Below, piece by piece: positions 15,371-19,525 of a DNA stretch of 21,771 nucleotides. The DNA comes from Synergistales bacterium (GTDB lineage Bacteria > Synergistota > Synergistia > Synergistales > Synergistaceae). The notes beneath the pieces were generated by a model that was not told the origin of the DNA, did not search any database, and was given only the letters and a program-made list of their open reading frames with translations. The position numbers and the translations under genes are program-made. Position 1 is the first letter of the stretch. Every line of letters starts with the position of its first letter. The stretch covers positions 1 to 21,771 of the forward strand of contig BOCB01000024.1 in NCBI GenBank assembly GCA_026002695.1, read 5' to 3'.

Positions 15371-15583
15371 GCAGAGGGAATTGCCGCCGCAAAACGGCGC
15401 GGGAAGCACCTCGGCAGACCGTCAAAAAAACATCCAAAAGACTTCGCGAATCTCGTAAAGCGCTGGGAACACGGGGAAATCCAACTCCAAAAAGTCCTCG
15501 GCGAGTGCGGCGGCGTTTGCCCCGCCACGTTCTATAACTGGTTACGCGAATACCGCGCAAAGGCGCGTTCTAAACAGTCTTAA
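15371..15583 (+). pseudogene. Serine recombinase (resolvase/invertase) C-terminal fragment
   Basis: The frame ending at TAA 15581-15583 encodes about 70 residues: AEGIAAAKRRGKHLGRP, then a linker and a helix-turn-helix ending CPATFYNWLREYRAK. This matches the linker (AEGIAAAKARG-x-x-GRP) and DNA-binding tail of Tn3-type resolvases and Pin/Hin invertases. The catalytic domain with its serine is absent; upstream sequence in frame bears no resemblance, and 38 nt further left is the tRNA remnant. It is a deletion relic of a mobile element. No start codon or ribosome site serves it. Confidence 0.8.
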
Positions 15584-15585
15584 AC

Positions 15586-15746
15586 TCTAAAAAGGTGTAC
15601 CTTTTTAGAAAGGTCAGATACAGATTTAACTTTGGGCATTTTTTGCCAAATTACGGCAGGTTTATTGTCAAAAATTGATTTGACAACCCGAATATATCTG
15701 ATAAACTTTAAGTGGATAGATTATAAAAAGGCACACCTTTTTATAA
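15586..15746 (+). repeat. Pair of related perfect palindromes (possible miniature element)
   Basis: The left palindrome (15586-15609) has an 11-bp stem, TCTAAAAAGGT, with a 2-nt centre. The right palindrome (15721-15746) has an 11-bp stem, TTATAAAAAGG, with centre CACA. Both have the core AAAAAGG(4 nt)CCTTTTT, and the two are close to inverted copies of each other. Between them lie two further short dyads (15631-15650 and 15665-15686). This could be a 160-bp MITE-like element or a set of regulatory hairpins ahead of the pilus gene. Confidence 0.55.
15680..15707 (+). promoter_or_regulatory. Candidate sigma-70 promoter for the pilC-like gene
   Basis: TTGACA (15680-15685) is a perfect -35 match and is followed after 16 nt by TAAACT (15702-15707). 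The -35 lies in an inverted repeat, TTGTCAA (15665-15671)/TTGACAA (15680-15686), that could act as an operator. The coding start is 104 nt further on, with the right palindrome in the leader. Confidence 0.45.
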
Positions 15747-15810
15747 AAATGGTTATTTAGCTTGCTTTGTTGGGGTATGCTGTCCGACACTCAGATTGAG
15801 GCGATGTTTG

Positions 15811-17046
15811 ATGATGTTCAAGTACAGGGCAAAAACGGCGGGCGGTGATATAGTCAGCGATATTCGCGAGGATCAAAGCGAGGAATCGGCGCTGACTTGG
15901 CTGCGCTCGCAGGGAATGACCCCGATCTCCGTCGAGGCGTCGGCCGCGGCGGCGGTGATGACGAGCAAGGGGCGGTCGAGCTTATTCCAAAAAGAACTCA
16001 TAGCGCGGAAGATAAAGATAAAGGACAAAGTCGTATTCTTCAAGCAGATGGCTACGATGGTAAACGCGGGAGTTACGGTCGCGGCGTCCGTCGAGCTCCT
16101 CTCGCGCCAGTCGGATAACAAGACGCTGGCGAGAACCCTCTCCTCCATGAAGGACATGGTGGGCGGCGGCGTTACGATGGCGGGCGCGATGGGGCGTTTC
16201 CCGAAGGTATTCTCACATTTGGAAATAGCGCTCGTGCGCGCGGGCGAGGAAGGCGGCGTCTTGGACGTCTGCCTTACGAGGCTTGCCGCGTTCGTCGAAG
16301 GTCAGTATACCTTACAGAAAAAAATAAAGGGCGCGATGATATACCCCATGGCGATAATCTCCGTAACTATACTCGCTCTGGCCGCGTTGTGCATATTCAT
16401 AGTGCCCATATTCCGCGAGGCGTTCGCGAATATAGGGCTGACAAAGCTGCCGGCGCTGACGGAGGCCATATTCGCCTTCTCGGACTTTCTGCGGACGTGG
16501 TGGTTCACGTTCCCCATACCGTTTATATTGATATGGTACGCCATAAAGTACATACAGAAGACGCCGGGCGGCAAGAGGTTCTTCGACGCGCGGCGGCTGA
16601 AGTACCCGATATTCGGCGACATAATATTCAAGGCGGCGCTGTCGCGAGCTTTCCGCACGTTCGCCACGCTGCTCGCGGCCGGCGTGTCGGTGCTCGACTC
16701 TCTTGAAATGGCGTCCGGCGTATCCGATAATGTTATTATAGCCGACGCGTTTTCGGTGATGAGGCTGAGGGCGCAGAACGGGGTTCCGTTGAGCACTTCG
16801 GCGGCCGACCAGCATCTGTTCCCGCTGATGATCTCCCATATGCTCTCCGTGGGCGAGGAGACCGGCGCGATAGACGAAGTCATGGCGAAGATAGCCGACT
16901 GGTACGATATGGAGCTCGACGAAAAGATAAAGGCATTGACTTCAATTATGGAACCGCTGATAATAATCCTGATAGGCGGCGTCGTCGGCCTGATAGTGAG
17001 CGCGGTCTTTATCCCGCTCGTGCAGTCGTTGCAGGAGTTCATGTAA
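15811..17046 (+). CDS. Type II secretion/type IV pilus inner-membrane platform protein (GspF/PilC)
   Basis: This polytopic platform protein works with an assembly ATPase to insert or extract pilins. It has the duplicated T2SSF domain: the first copy (about residues 75-195) contains ALVRAGEEGGVLD, and the second (about 275-395) contains the matching SVGEETGAIDEVM. Hydrophobic helices lie near 185-205, 235-255 and 380-405. FKYRAKTAGGDIVSDIREDQS at the N-terminus is typical. ATG 15811 is chosen because GAGG (15798-15801) lies 9 nt upstream; a TTG at 15796 lacks a ribosome site. The 411 residues are normal. The pilin gene lies 516 nt downstream, but no assembly ATPase or prepilin peptidase is in the window, so this is a partial pilus set. 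Confidence 0.9.
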   Translation: MMFKYRAKTAGGDIVSDIREDQSEESALTWLRSQGMTPISVEASAAAAVMTSKGRSSLFQKELIARKIKIKDKVVFFKQMATMVNAGVTVAASVELLSRQSDNKTLARTLSSMKDMVGGGVTMAGAMGRFPKVFSHLEIALVRAGEEGGVLDVCLTRLAAFVEGQYTLQKKIKGAMIYPMAIISVTILALAALCIFIVPIFREAFANIGLTKLPALTEAIFAFSDFLRTWWFTFPIPFILIWYAIKYIQKTPGGKRFFDARRLKYPIFGDIIFKAALSRAFRTFATLLAAGVSVLDSLEMASGVSDNVIIADAFSVMRLRAQNGVPLSTSAADQHLFPLMISHMLSVGEETGAIDEVMAKIADWYDMELDEKIKALTSIMEPLIIILIGGVVGLIVSAVFIPLVQSLQEFM

Positions 17047-17062
17047 TAGGTGGTGAAAACCG

Positions 17063-17323
17063 ATGAGTTTGAACGTTCAGGAAACGGAAACAGAGGAGCG
17101 GATACCCAACAGGGAGAGTATACGCGATATAATCTGCATCCTCTCCGAGGAGAGATTACGCAGATTGGCTCCCTTAATCGAAGAACTCATAGAGGAACAG
17201 TACGATGAAGAGGATATCGCTTACATTGAGGCGCATAAAGACGAGATTAAGATACCGCTCGAAGAAGTAATAGCAAAATTCGAGGCTAAATATGGGTCAC
17301 TCGATCAATACCGAGACCATTAA
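17063..17323 (+). CDS. Small acidic helical protein, unknown (antitoxin-like)
   Basis: This 86-residue protein is rich in Glu, Asp and Ile, predicted all-helical and highly acidic. An excellent ribosome site, AGGTGGTGA, ends 7 nt before the ATG, 16 nt after the pilC-like stop, so it is very likely translated and cotranscribed with it. I do not recognise a family. The tail (DEIKIPLEEVIAKFEAKYG) recalls the C-terminal toxin-binding part of RelB/StbD-type antitoxins. A 22-codon frame overlapping its end (ATG 17292 to TGA 17358-17360) occupies the place of a toxin but resembles none. An antitoxin without a toxin, or an unrelated pilus accessory protein, are both possible. Confidence 0.65.
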   Translation: MSLNVQETETEERIPNRESIRDIICILSEERLRRLAPLIEELIEEQYDEEDIAYIEAHKDEIKIPLEEVIAKFEAKYGSLDQYRDH

Positions 17324-17496
17324 CAGATTCGCGCACCGTCAGGAAGCGTATAAAAAGTGATGTTGCTGAACGCAGCGCATTTCGTACTAATATTAATATA
17401 GCACTTGCGGAAACATGAAAGGGAGTGGTGTACGGTCGGAGATAGCGGTAAATTTATTAATTTACTCGCGCTGACAGGCAGTTGGACGGGGACGAG

Positions 17497-17554
17497 GCTC
17501 CCGCGAGGGGAGCGCAGACGAGAGGTTCTATCTTGCCGTAGGGCAAAAGGAGGG
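17497..17554 (+). promoter_or_regulatory. Structured leader and ribosome site of the pilin gene
   Basis: In the 239-nt gap before the pilin gene, GCTCCC (17497-17502)/GGGAGC (17508-17513) forms one hairpin. TTGCC (17533-17537)/GGCAA (17542-17546) forms another directly against the ribosome site AAAGGAGGG. I saw no known riboswitch consensus. A possible promoter (TTGCTG, 19 nt, TAATAT) lies near 17364-17394, but it is weak. The rest of the gap shows nothing recognisable. Confidence 0.4.
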
Positions 17555-17562
17555 ATTTTACA

Positions 17563-18033
17563 ATGAGAAAGACACTAAGCGCGCGCAGGGGCGGTTTTAC
17601 GCTTGTTGAGCTGCTGATAGTCGTTATCATAATCGGTATACTGGCGGGCATGATGATGCTCACGATGGGTTCGGCGACGGACGGGGCGACGGCCGCGCGT
17701 ATAATCAGCGACCTCCGCAACATCAAGTCGGCCGCTCTGTTGTACTACTTAGATAATACAGCGTGGCCGGAACCTAATGGTGGTGGTGATGTTGTCAGTC
17801 TTGATAGATATCTGGACAGACCGGCAGCGCAATTCGACGCTAAAATATATGTACCCGGCATAACAGCTGTGGAAGTGACTGTTAGCGGACAAGATAGGGT
17901 TTTGTATGGTTTGACACTTGCCGGTACTGTCGGAACCGGCGTTCAGACTAAGATAGCTGAGAACGGTGCGGTCTCAAGTGCAGCCGGTACTCCGTATGTG
18001 AGCGGGACTGCGGTATACATCGCCGGTCACTAA
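17563..18033 (+). CDS. Type IV pilin-like protein (prepilin)
   Basis: The class III signal RRGGFTLVELL is present: cleavage by prepilin peptidase between Gly11 and Phe12 leaves an N-terminal Phe, with the conserved Glu at mature position 5. The hydrophobic assembly helix IVVIIIGILAGMMML follows. The mature protein would be 145 residues, without cysteines, so it lacks the disulfide loop of classical pilins and may be a minor pilin, pseudopilin or major pilin of a simple type. AAAGGAGG lies about 9 nt upstream of the ATG. From about 17740 onward the coding sequence is visibly less GC-rich and uses codons such as GGT, GAT and AGA more than its neighbours, suggesting that the variable head was exchanged. 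A strong terminator follows at 18075. Confidence 0.9.
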   Translation: MRKTLSARRGGFTLVELLIVVIIIGILAGMMMLTMGSATDGATAARIISDLRNIKSAALLYYLDNTAWPEPNGGGDVVSLDRYLDRPAAQFDAKIYVPGITAVEVTVSGQDRVLYGLTLAGTVGTGVQTKIAENGAVSSAAGTPYVSGTAVYIAGH

Positions 18034-18074
18034 AAGCCGGACGCGGTAAGGTAACAGGGTAAAGGGTATATGAT

Positions 18075-18108
18075 CGCCGGGCGGGGAGAACCTCGCCCGG
18101 CGGTTTTT
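18075..18108 (+). terminator. Intrinsic terminator of the pilin transcript (unit 1)
   Basis: CGCCGGGCG (18075-18083) and CGCCCGGCG (18094-18102) form a perfect 9-bp stem that can extend with GGG/CCT, followed by GTTTTT. Versions recur at 18424, 18931 and 21367. Confidence 0.85.
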
Positions 18109-18110
18109 GG

Positions 18111-18158
18111 AAAAAAAAATAGCGCCCGCCCTTGACGGTGGGGCGGAAACGGCGCTAT
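18111..18158 (-). terminator. Terminator of small minus-strand gene, unit 1
   Basis: Plus-strand ATAGCGCC (18119-18126) pairs with GGCGCTAT (18151-18158), with inner CGCCC/GGGCG and a 5-nt bulge. The nine A residues at 18111-18119 give a U-tract for minus-strand RNA. It ends 18 nt after the small gene's stop, and its loop contains the -35 of the opposing promoter. Confidence 0.8.
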
Positions 18159-18161
18159 AAT
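18132..18161 (+). promoter_or_regulatory. Promoter of the antisense RNA, unit 1
   Basis: TTGACG (18132-18137), an 18-nt spacer, and a perfect TATAAT (18156-18161). It is embedded in the terminator dyad of the opposing gene. The predicted RNA start is near 18169. Confidence 0.7.
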
Positions 18162-18168
18162 CCTTCCC

Positions 18169-18278
18169 GTAGAGCTTTACTTCCACAAGTCGAGCAAGAA
18201 CTCGACAATATGGAGGATCAACTCCGCGAGGGGAACAAGGCGAAGCACTTTGGTCAGTGTGTCTTGTTCCCCTTTTTT
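18169..18278 (+). ncRNA. Predicted cis-antisense RNA (antitoxin RNA), unit 1
   Basis: The RNA of about 110 nt is bounded by the TTGACG/TATAAT promoter and a strong intrinsic terminator: GGGGAACAAG (18230-18239) pairs with CTTGTTCCCC (18263-18272), followed by six T. Inside are a perfect hairpin GTCGAG/CTCGAC (18189-18206), flanking CTTCCA/TGGAGG pairing, and a small hairpin in the terminator loop (GCACT/AGTGT). It has no convincing reading frame of its own. It is complementary to codons 12-44 of the small minus-strand gene plus part of its 3' untranslated region, the 3'-overlap layout of RatA/TxpA and SR4/BsrG. Function as an antitoxin is inference; expression has not been shown. Confidence 0.6.
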
Positions 18279-18311
18279 ATTACCGGGAAGGGAGTTTTTG
18301 TCTTCCGACAT
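18177..18311 (-). CDS. 44-residue hydrophobic peptide, candidate type I toxin, unit 1
   Basis: ATG at 18311 is preceded by GGGGAGGTGA (18325-18316), an almost ideal Shine-Dalgarno site; TAA is at 18179-18177. The peptide begins MSEDKNSLPGNKKGEQ, a charged head, and ends in a hydrophobic helix from about residue 22 to Trp43. In that helix Arg24, Pro27, Glu30, His34, Glu37, Asp41 and Lys44 recur every 3-4 residues, so one polar stripe faces a Leu/Ile/Val surface: an amphipathic, membrane-seeking helix. TCCCC and GGGGA around GCAGA form a hairpin that partly hides the ribosome site, as in many type I toxin mRNAs. The terminator is at 18158-18111. The promoter is probably upstream of 18367 (TATAAC at 18372-18367, weak -35). 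Unit 2 encodes the same peptide with three synonymous and two missense codons. The family is not recognised; toxicity is inference. Confidence 0.72.
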   Translation of the reverse strand: MSEDKNSLPGNKKGEQDTLTKVLRLVPLAELILHIVEFLLDLWK

Positions 18312-18423
18312 TTCGTCACCTCCCCTCTGCGGGGAAACTCTTTCGGCACACTTACACCAAGAGTCCGTTATATCCCGGTTGCCCGTTCAATACGCAAACC
18401 GTGATAGGAACCGTGTATATGAT

Positions 18424-18458
18424 CGCCGGGCTGGGGGGAACCTCGCCCGGCGGTTTTT
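18424..18458 (+). terminator. GC hairpin with T-run, unit 2
   Basis: CGCCGGGC (18424-18431) and GCCCGGCG (18445-18452), then GTTTTT. It is the counterpart of the pilin terminator, but here it has no complete gene before it; only a short shared tail ending in TGA lies upstream. Confidence 0.75.
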
Positions 18459-18459
18459 G

Positions 18460-18510
18460 AAAAAAATAAAATAGCGCCCGCCCTTGACGGTAAGGCGGAA
18501 ACGGCGCTAT
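18460..18510 (-). terminator. Terminator of small minus-strand gene, unit 2
   Basis: Plus-strand ATAGCGCC (18471-18478) pairs with GGCGCTAT (18503-18510), with CGCC/GGCG inside. An A-rich run at 18460-18470 supplies the U-tract on the minus strand. Confidence 0.75.
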
Positions 18511-18513
18511 AAT
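18484..18513 (+). promoter_or_regulatory. Promoter of the antisense RNA, unit 2
   Basis: TTGACG (18484-18489), 18 nt, TATAAT (18508-18513). Both hexamers and the spacing are unchanged from unit 1, although the spacer sequence differs at two positions (GTGG versus GTAA). Confidence 0.7.
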
Positions 18514-18520
18514 CCTTCCC

Positions 18521-18630
18521 GTGGAGCTTTACTTCCACAAGTCGAGCAAGAACTCGACAATGTGGAGGATCAACTCAATCAGGGGAACAAGGGTTAACAC
18601 TTTGGTCAGTGTGTCTTGTTCCCCTTTTTT
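18521..18630 (+). ncRNA. Predicted cis-antisense RNA, unit 2
   Basis: Same architecture as unit 1: terminator GGGGAACAAG (18582-18591)/CTTGTTCCCC (18615-18624) plus six T. The small loop hairpin has ACACT/AGTGT here, where unit 1 has GCACT/AGTGT and unit 3 has GCACT/AGTGC, so the closing pair is A-U, G-U or G-C in the three copies. That is compatible with selection on RNA structure. It is fully complementary to its own unit and differs from unit 1 at 9 positions, most of them in the middle of the RNA, so cross-silencing may be reduced. Confidence 0.6.
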
Positions 18631-18663
18631 ATTACCGGGAAGGGAGTTTTTGTCTTCCGACAT
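18529..18663 (-). CDS. 44-residue hydrophobic peptide, candidate type I toxin, unit 2
   Basis: ATG at 18663, TAA at 18531-18529, and the same GGGGAGGTGA site and ribosome-site hairpin as in unit 1. Compared with unit 1 nine bases differ in five codons: Leu23 (CTT to TTA), Leu28 (CTC to CTG) and His34 (CAT to CAC) are silent, while Arg24 becomes Thr and Ala29 becomes Ile. The two-base silent change at Leu23 and the chemically mild replacements argue that the frame is translated and under selection. Thr24 keeps the polar stripe and Ile29 lies on the hydrophobic side. This unit has the better upstream promoter (TTGTAA, 17 nt, TAAAAT). Minus-strand RNA would start near 18721 with a leader of about 58 nt. 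No known family recognised. Confidence 0.74.
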   Translation of the reverse strand: MSEDKNSLPGNKKGEQDTLTKVLTLVPLIELILHIVEFLLDLWK

Positions 18664-18727
18664 TTCGTCACCTCCCCTCTGCGGGGAAACTCTTTCGGCA
18701 CACTTACACCAAGAGTCCGTCGCGGAT

Positions 18728-18756
18728 ATTTTATCGCATTACGGTGCTATTTACAA
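18728..18756 (-). promoter_or_regulatory. Candidate promoter of the small gene, unit 2
   Basis: On the minus strand, TTGTAA (18756-18751), 17 nt, TAAAAT (18733-18728). The predicted start near 18721 coincides with where units 1 and 2 begin to be identical, so the transcript would consist of conserved unit sequence. Confidence 0.5.
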
Positions 18757-18930
18757 CACTTAACGCCATTTTAACAATAACGGAAATTCGCAATTTGGCT
18801 TTAATAAATAAGGAGTATAGTTAAGATTGCAAACGATTTGTGATGAAATTGCCGATACGGATGCCGTGTATATCTATATCCCGGTTGCCCGTTCAATACG
18901 CAAACCGTGATAGGAACCGTGTATATGATC

Positions 18931-18963
18931 GCCGGGCTGGGGGGACCTCGCCCGGCTGTTTTT
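18931..18963 (+). terminator. GC hairpin with T-run, unit 3
   Basis: GCCGGG (18931-18936) and CCCGGC (18951-18956), then TGTTTTT. The stem is shorter than in units 1 and 2. Confidence 0.6.
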
Positions 18964-18988
18964 GGAAAAAATAAAATAGCGCCCGCCC

Positions 18989-19018
18989 TTGACGGTGGGG
19001 CGGAAACAGCGCTATAAT
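18989..19018 (+). promoter_or_regulatory. Promoter of the antisense RNA, unit 3
   Basis: TTGACG (18989-18994), 18 nt, TATAAT (19013-19018), both hexamers preserved. The surrounding dyad, which is the small gene's terminator, has acquired a mismatch (GGCGCT to AGCGCT) and only ATAGCGC (18976-18982)/GCGCTAT (19009-19015) remains. Confidence 0.65.
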
Positions 19019-19025
19019 CCTTCCC

Positions 19026-19135
19026 GTAGAGCTTTACTTCCACAAGTCGAGCAAGAACTCGACAATATGGAGAATCAACTCCGCGAGGGGAACAAGGCGA
19101 AGCACTTTGGCGAGTGCGTCTTGTTCCCATTTTTT
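19026..19135 (+). ncRNA. Predicted antisense RNA, unit 3 (without an intact target gene beside it)
   Basis: Promoter, GTCGAG/CTCGAC hairpin and terminator all survive: GGGAACAAG (19088-19096) pairs with CTTGTTCCC (19120-19128), followed by ATTTTTT. The small loop hairpin is GCACT/AGTGC, the best paired of the three copies. Because the opposing peptide gene has lost its start, this would be an antitoxin-only copy that could act in trans on units 1 and 2. Confidence 0.55.
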
Positions 19136-19140
19136 ATTAC
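19034..19140 (-). pseudogene. 5'-truncated copy of the 44-residue peptide gene, unit 3
   Basis: Codons 11-44 are present on the minus strand, ending in the same VEFLLDLWK and TAA (19036-19034). Silent changes at Ile32 and Leu19 and replacements Thr20Ala, Thr18Ala and Gly14Trp are seen. Homology stops at 19140, exactly where a 20-bp direct repeat begins, so the start codon and Shine-Dalgarno site are gone. An internal GTG (codon 22) has no ribosome site. Confidence 0.75.
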
Positions 19141-19160
19141 TATGTCGGGATGTATGATAA
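19141..19160 (+). repeat. 20-bp direct repeat, left copy
   Basis: TATGTCGGGATGTATGATAA is identical to 19440-19459. The two copies bracket the vapB gene and lie 299 bp apart. The left copy abuts the truncated end of unit 3. Confidence 0.85.
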
Positions 19161-19186
19161 TTATTTGATTACAGGAGCTGATTCCT

Positions 19187-19417
19187 ATGAATACGGCGCG
19201 GTTGTTTGTCAATGGTAAAACGCAGGCAGTCAGTCTGCCCGAAGAATATAGCTTCCCCGGAGGGGAAGTCTACATCAGAAAATTTGGCGATGTCGTCTAT
19301 CTCTTTCCAAAAGAAAAATCTTGGGAGGTGTTTTTATACGGATTGAACAGCTTCTCCGATGATTTTATGGCAGAAGGAAGGGATCAGGGTGCCGAACAGG
19401 AGCGGGAAGAGTTCTGA
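19187..19417 (+). CDS. vapB: VapB-type antitoxin (AbrB/SpoVT-like), toxin partner missing
   Basis: This 76-residue protein has the standard VapB/MazE-like DNA-binding start MNTARLFVNGKTQAVSLPEEY, the swapped-hairpin segment GGEVYIRKFGDVVYLFPKE, and the VapC-binding tail WEVFLYGLNSFSDDFMAEG. The length matches the family and no lesion is seen. AGGAG lies about 10 nt upstream of the ATG. In intact operons vapC starts at once, usually overlapping; here the stop TGA overlaps an ATG at 19417 that reads Met-Tyr-Ile-stop, and no PIN-domain coding sequence follows. The cassette lies between 20-bp direct repeats. A lone antitoxin may neutralise VapC toxins encoded elsewhere or may be a relic. Confidence 0.88.
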   Translation: MNTARLFVNGKTQAVSLPEEYSFPGGEVYIRKFGDVVYLFPKEKSWEVFLYGLNSFSDDFMAEGRDQGAEQEREEF

Positions 19418-19439
19418 TGTATATTTAATGTTGTATAAT

Positions 19440-19459
19440 TATGTCGGGATGTATGATAA
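19440..19459 (+). repeat. 20-bp direct repeat, right copy
   Basis: Identical to 19141-19160. It starts 22 nt after the vapB stop, where a vapC gene would be expected. Confidence 0.85.
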
Positions 19460-19525
19460 CCAATAAAACAATCGGGCTTCTAACGTATGGTTCGCTTATT
19501 ATCCGCGCGGAGGGGTATGAATATT

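Larger units (their letters stand above)
18046..19140 (+). repeat. Array of three related units carrying a small gene and an opposed RNA
   Basis: Near-identical blocks lie at about 18064-18366, 18411-18720 and 18920-19140. Each holds, in plus-strand order, a GC hairpin with T-run, an A-run, a promoter-bearing dyad, the body, and a GGGGAACAAG/CTTGTTCCCC hairpin. Units 1 and 2 also share about 90 nt beyond this (to 18366 and 18720) with the small gene's start and Shine-Dalgarno site. Units 2 and 3 share a short left extension ending CGCAAACCGTGATAGGAACC. Unit 3 lacks the right part. Spacings between the promoters are 352 and 505 nt. The stretch between units 2 and 3 (18721-18880) is AT-rich and holds only a doubtful 27-codon frame (TTG 18827). 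Confidence 0.9.

Noticed and set aside
17292..17360. A 22-codon frame overlapping the small acidic gene as a toxin
   Set aside because: Too short and without similarity to RelE/ParE or PIN toxins; no ribosome site of its own.
17440..17562. A c-di-GMP or other riboswitch before the pilin gene
   Set aside because: Only simple hairpins are visible; the conserved GEMM core elements are not present.
18049..18062. AGGTAACAGGGTAA as a homing endonuclease (I-SceI-like) site
   Set aside because: The resemblance is partial, the sequence is part of a dispersed terminator block, and no endonuclease gene is in the window.
18132..18763. Plus-strand frames of 67-90 codons running through units 1 and 2
   Set aside because: They cross intrinsic terminators and promoter hexamers, lack ribosome sites and have no recognisable protein features; they are shadows of the repeat.
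18827..18910. A 27-codon frame (TTG start) between units 2 and 3
   Set aside because: AGGAG lies 12 nt upstream, but only its last dozen codons recur before unit 2 and no homology is recognisable; too weak to call a gene.
18801..19130. A 109-codon minus-strand frame through unit 3
   Set aside because: It is in a different phase from the conserved 44-residue peptide, has no counterpart frame of that length in units 1 and 2 and runs through the terminator.
18046..19140. Tandem repeats as a CRISPR array
   Set aside because: The units are about 220-310 bp, only three in number, not separated by uniform spacers, and contain promoters, terminators and a gene.
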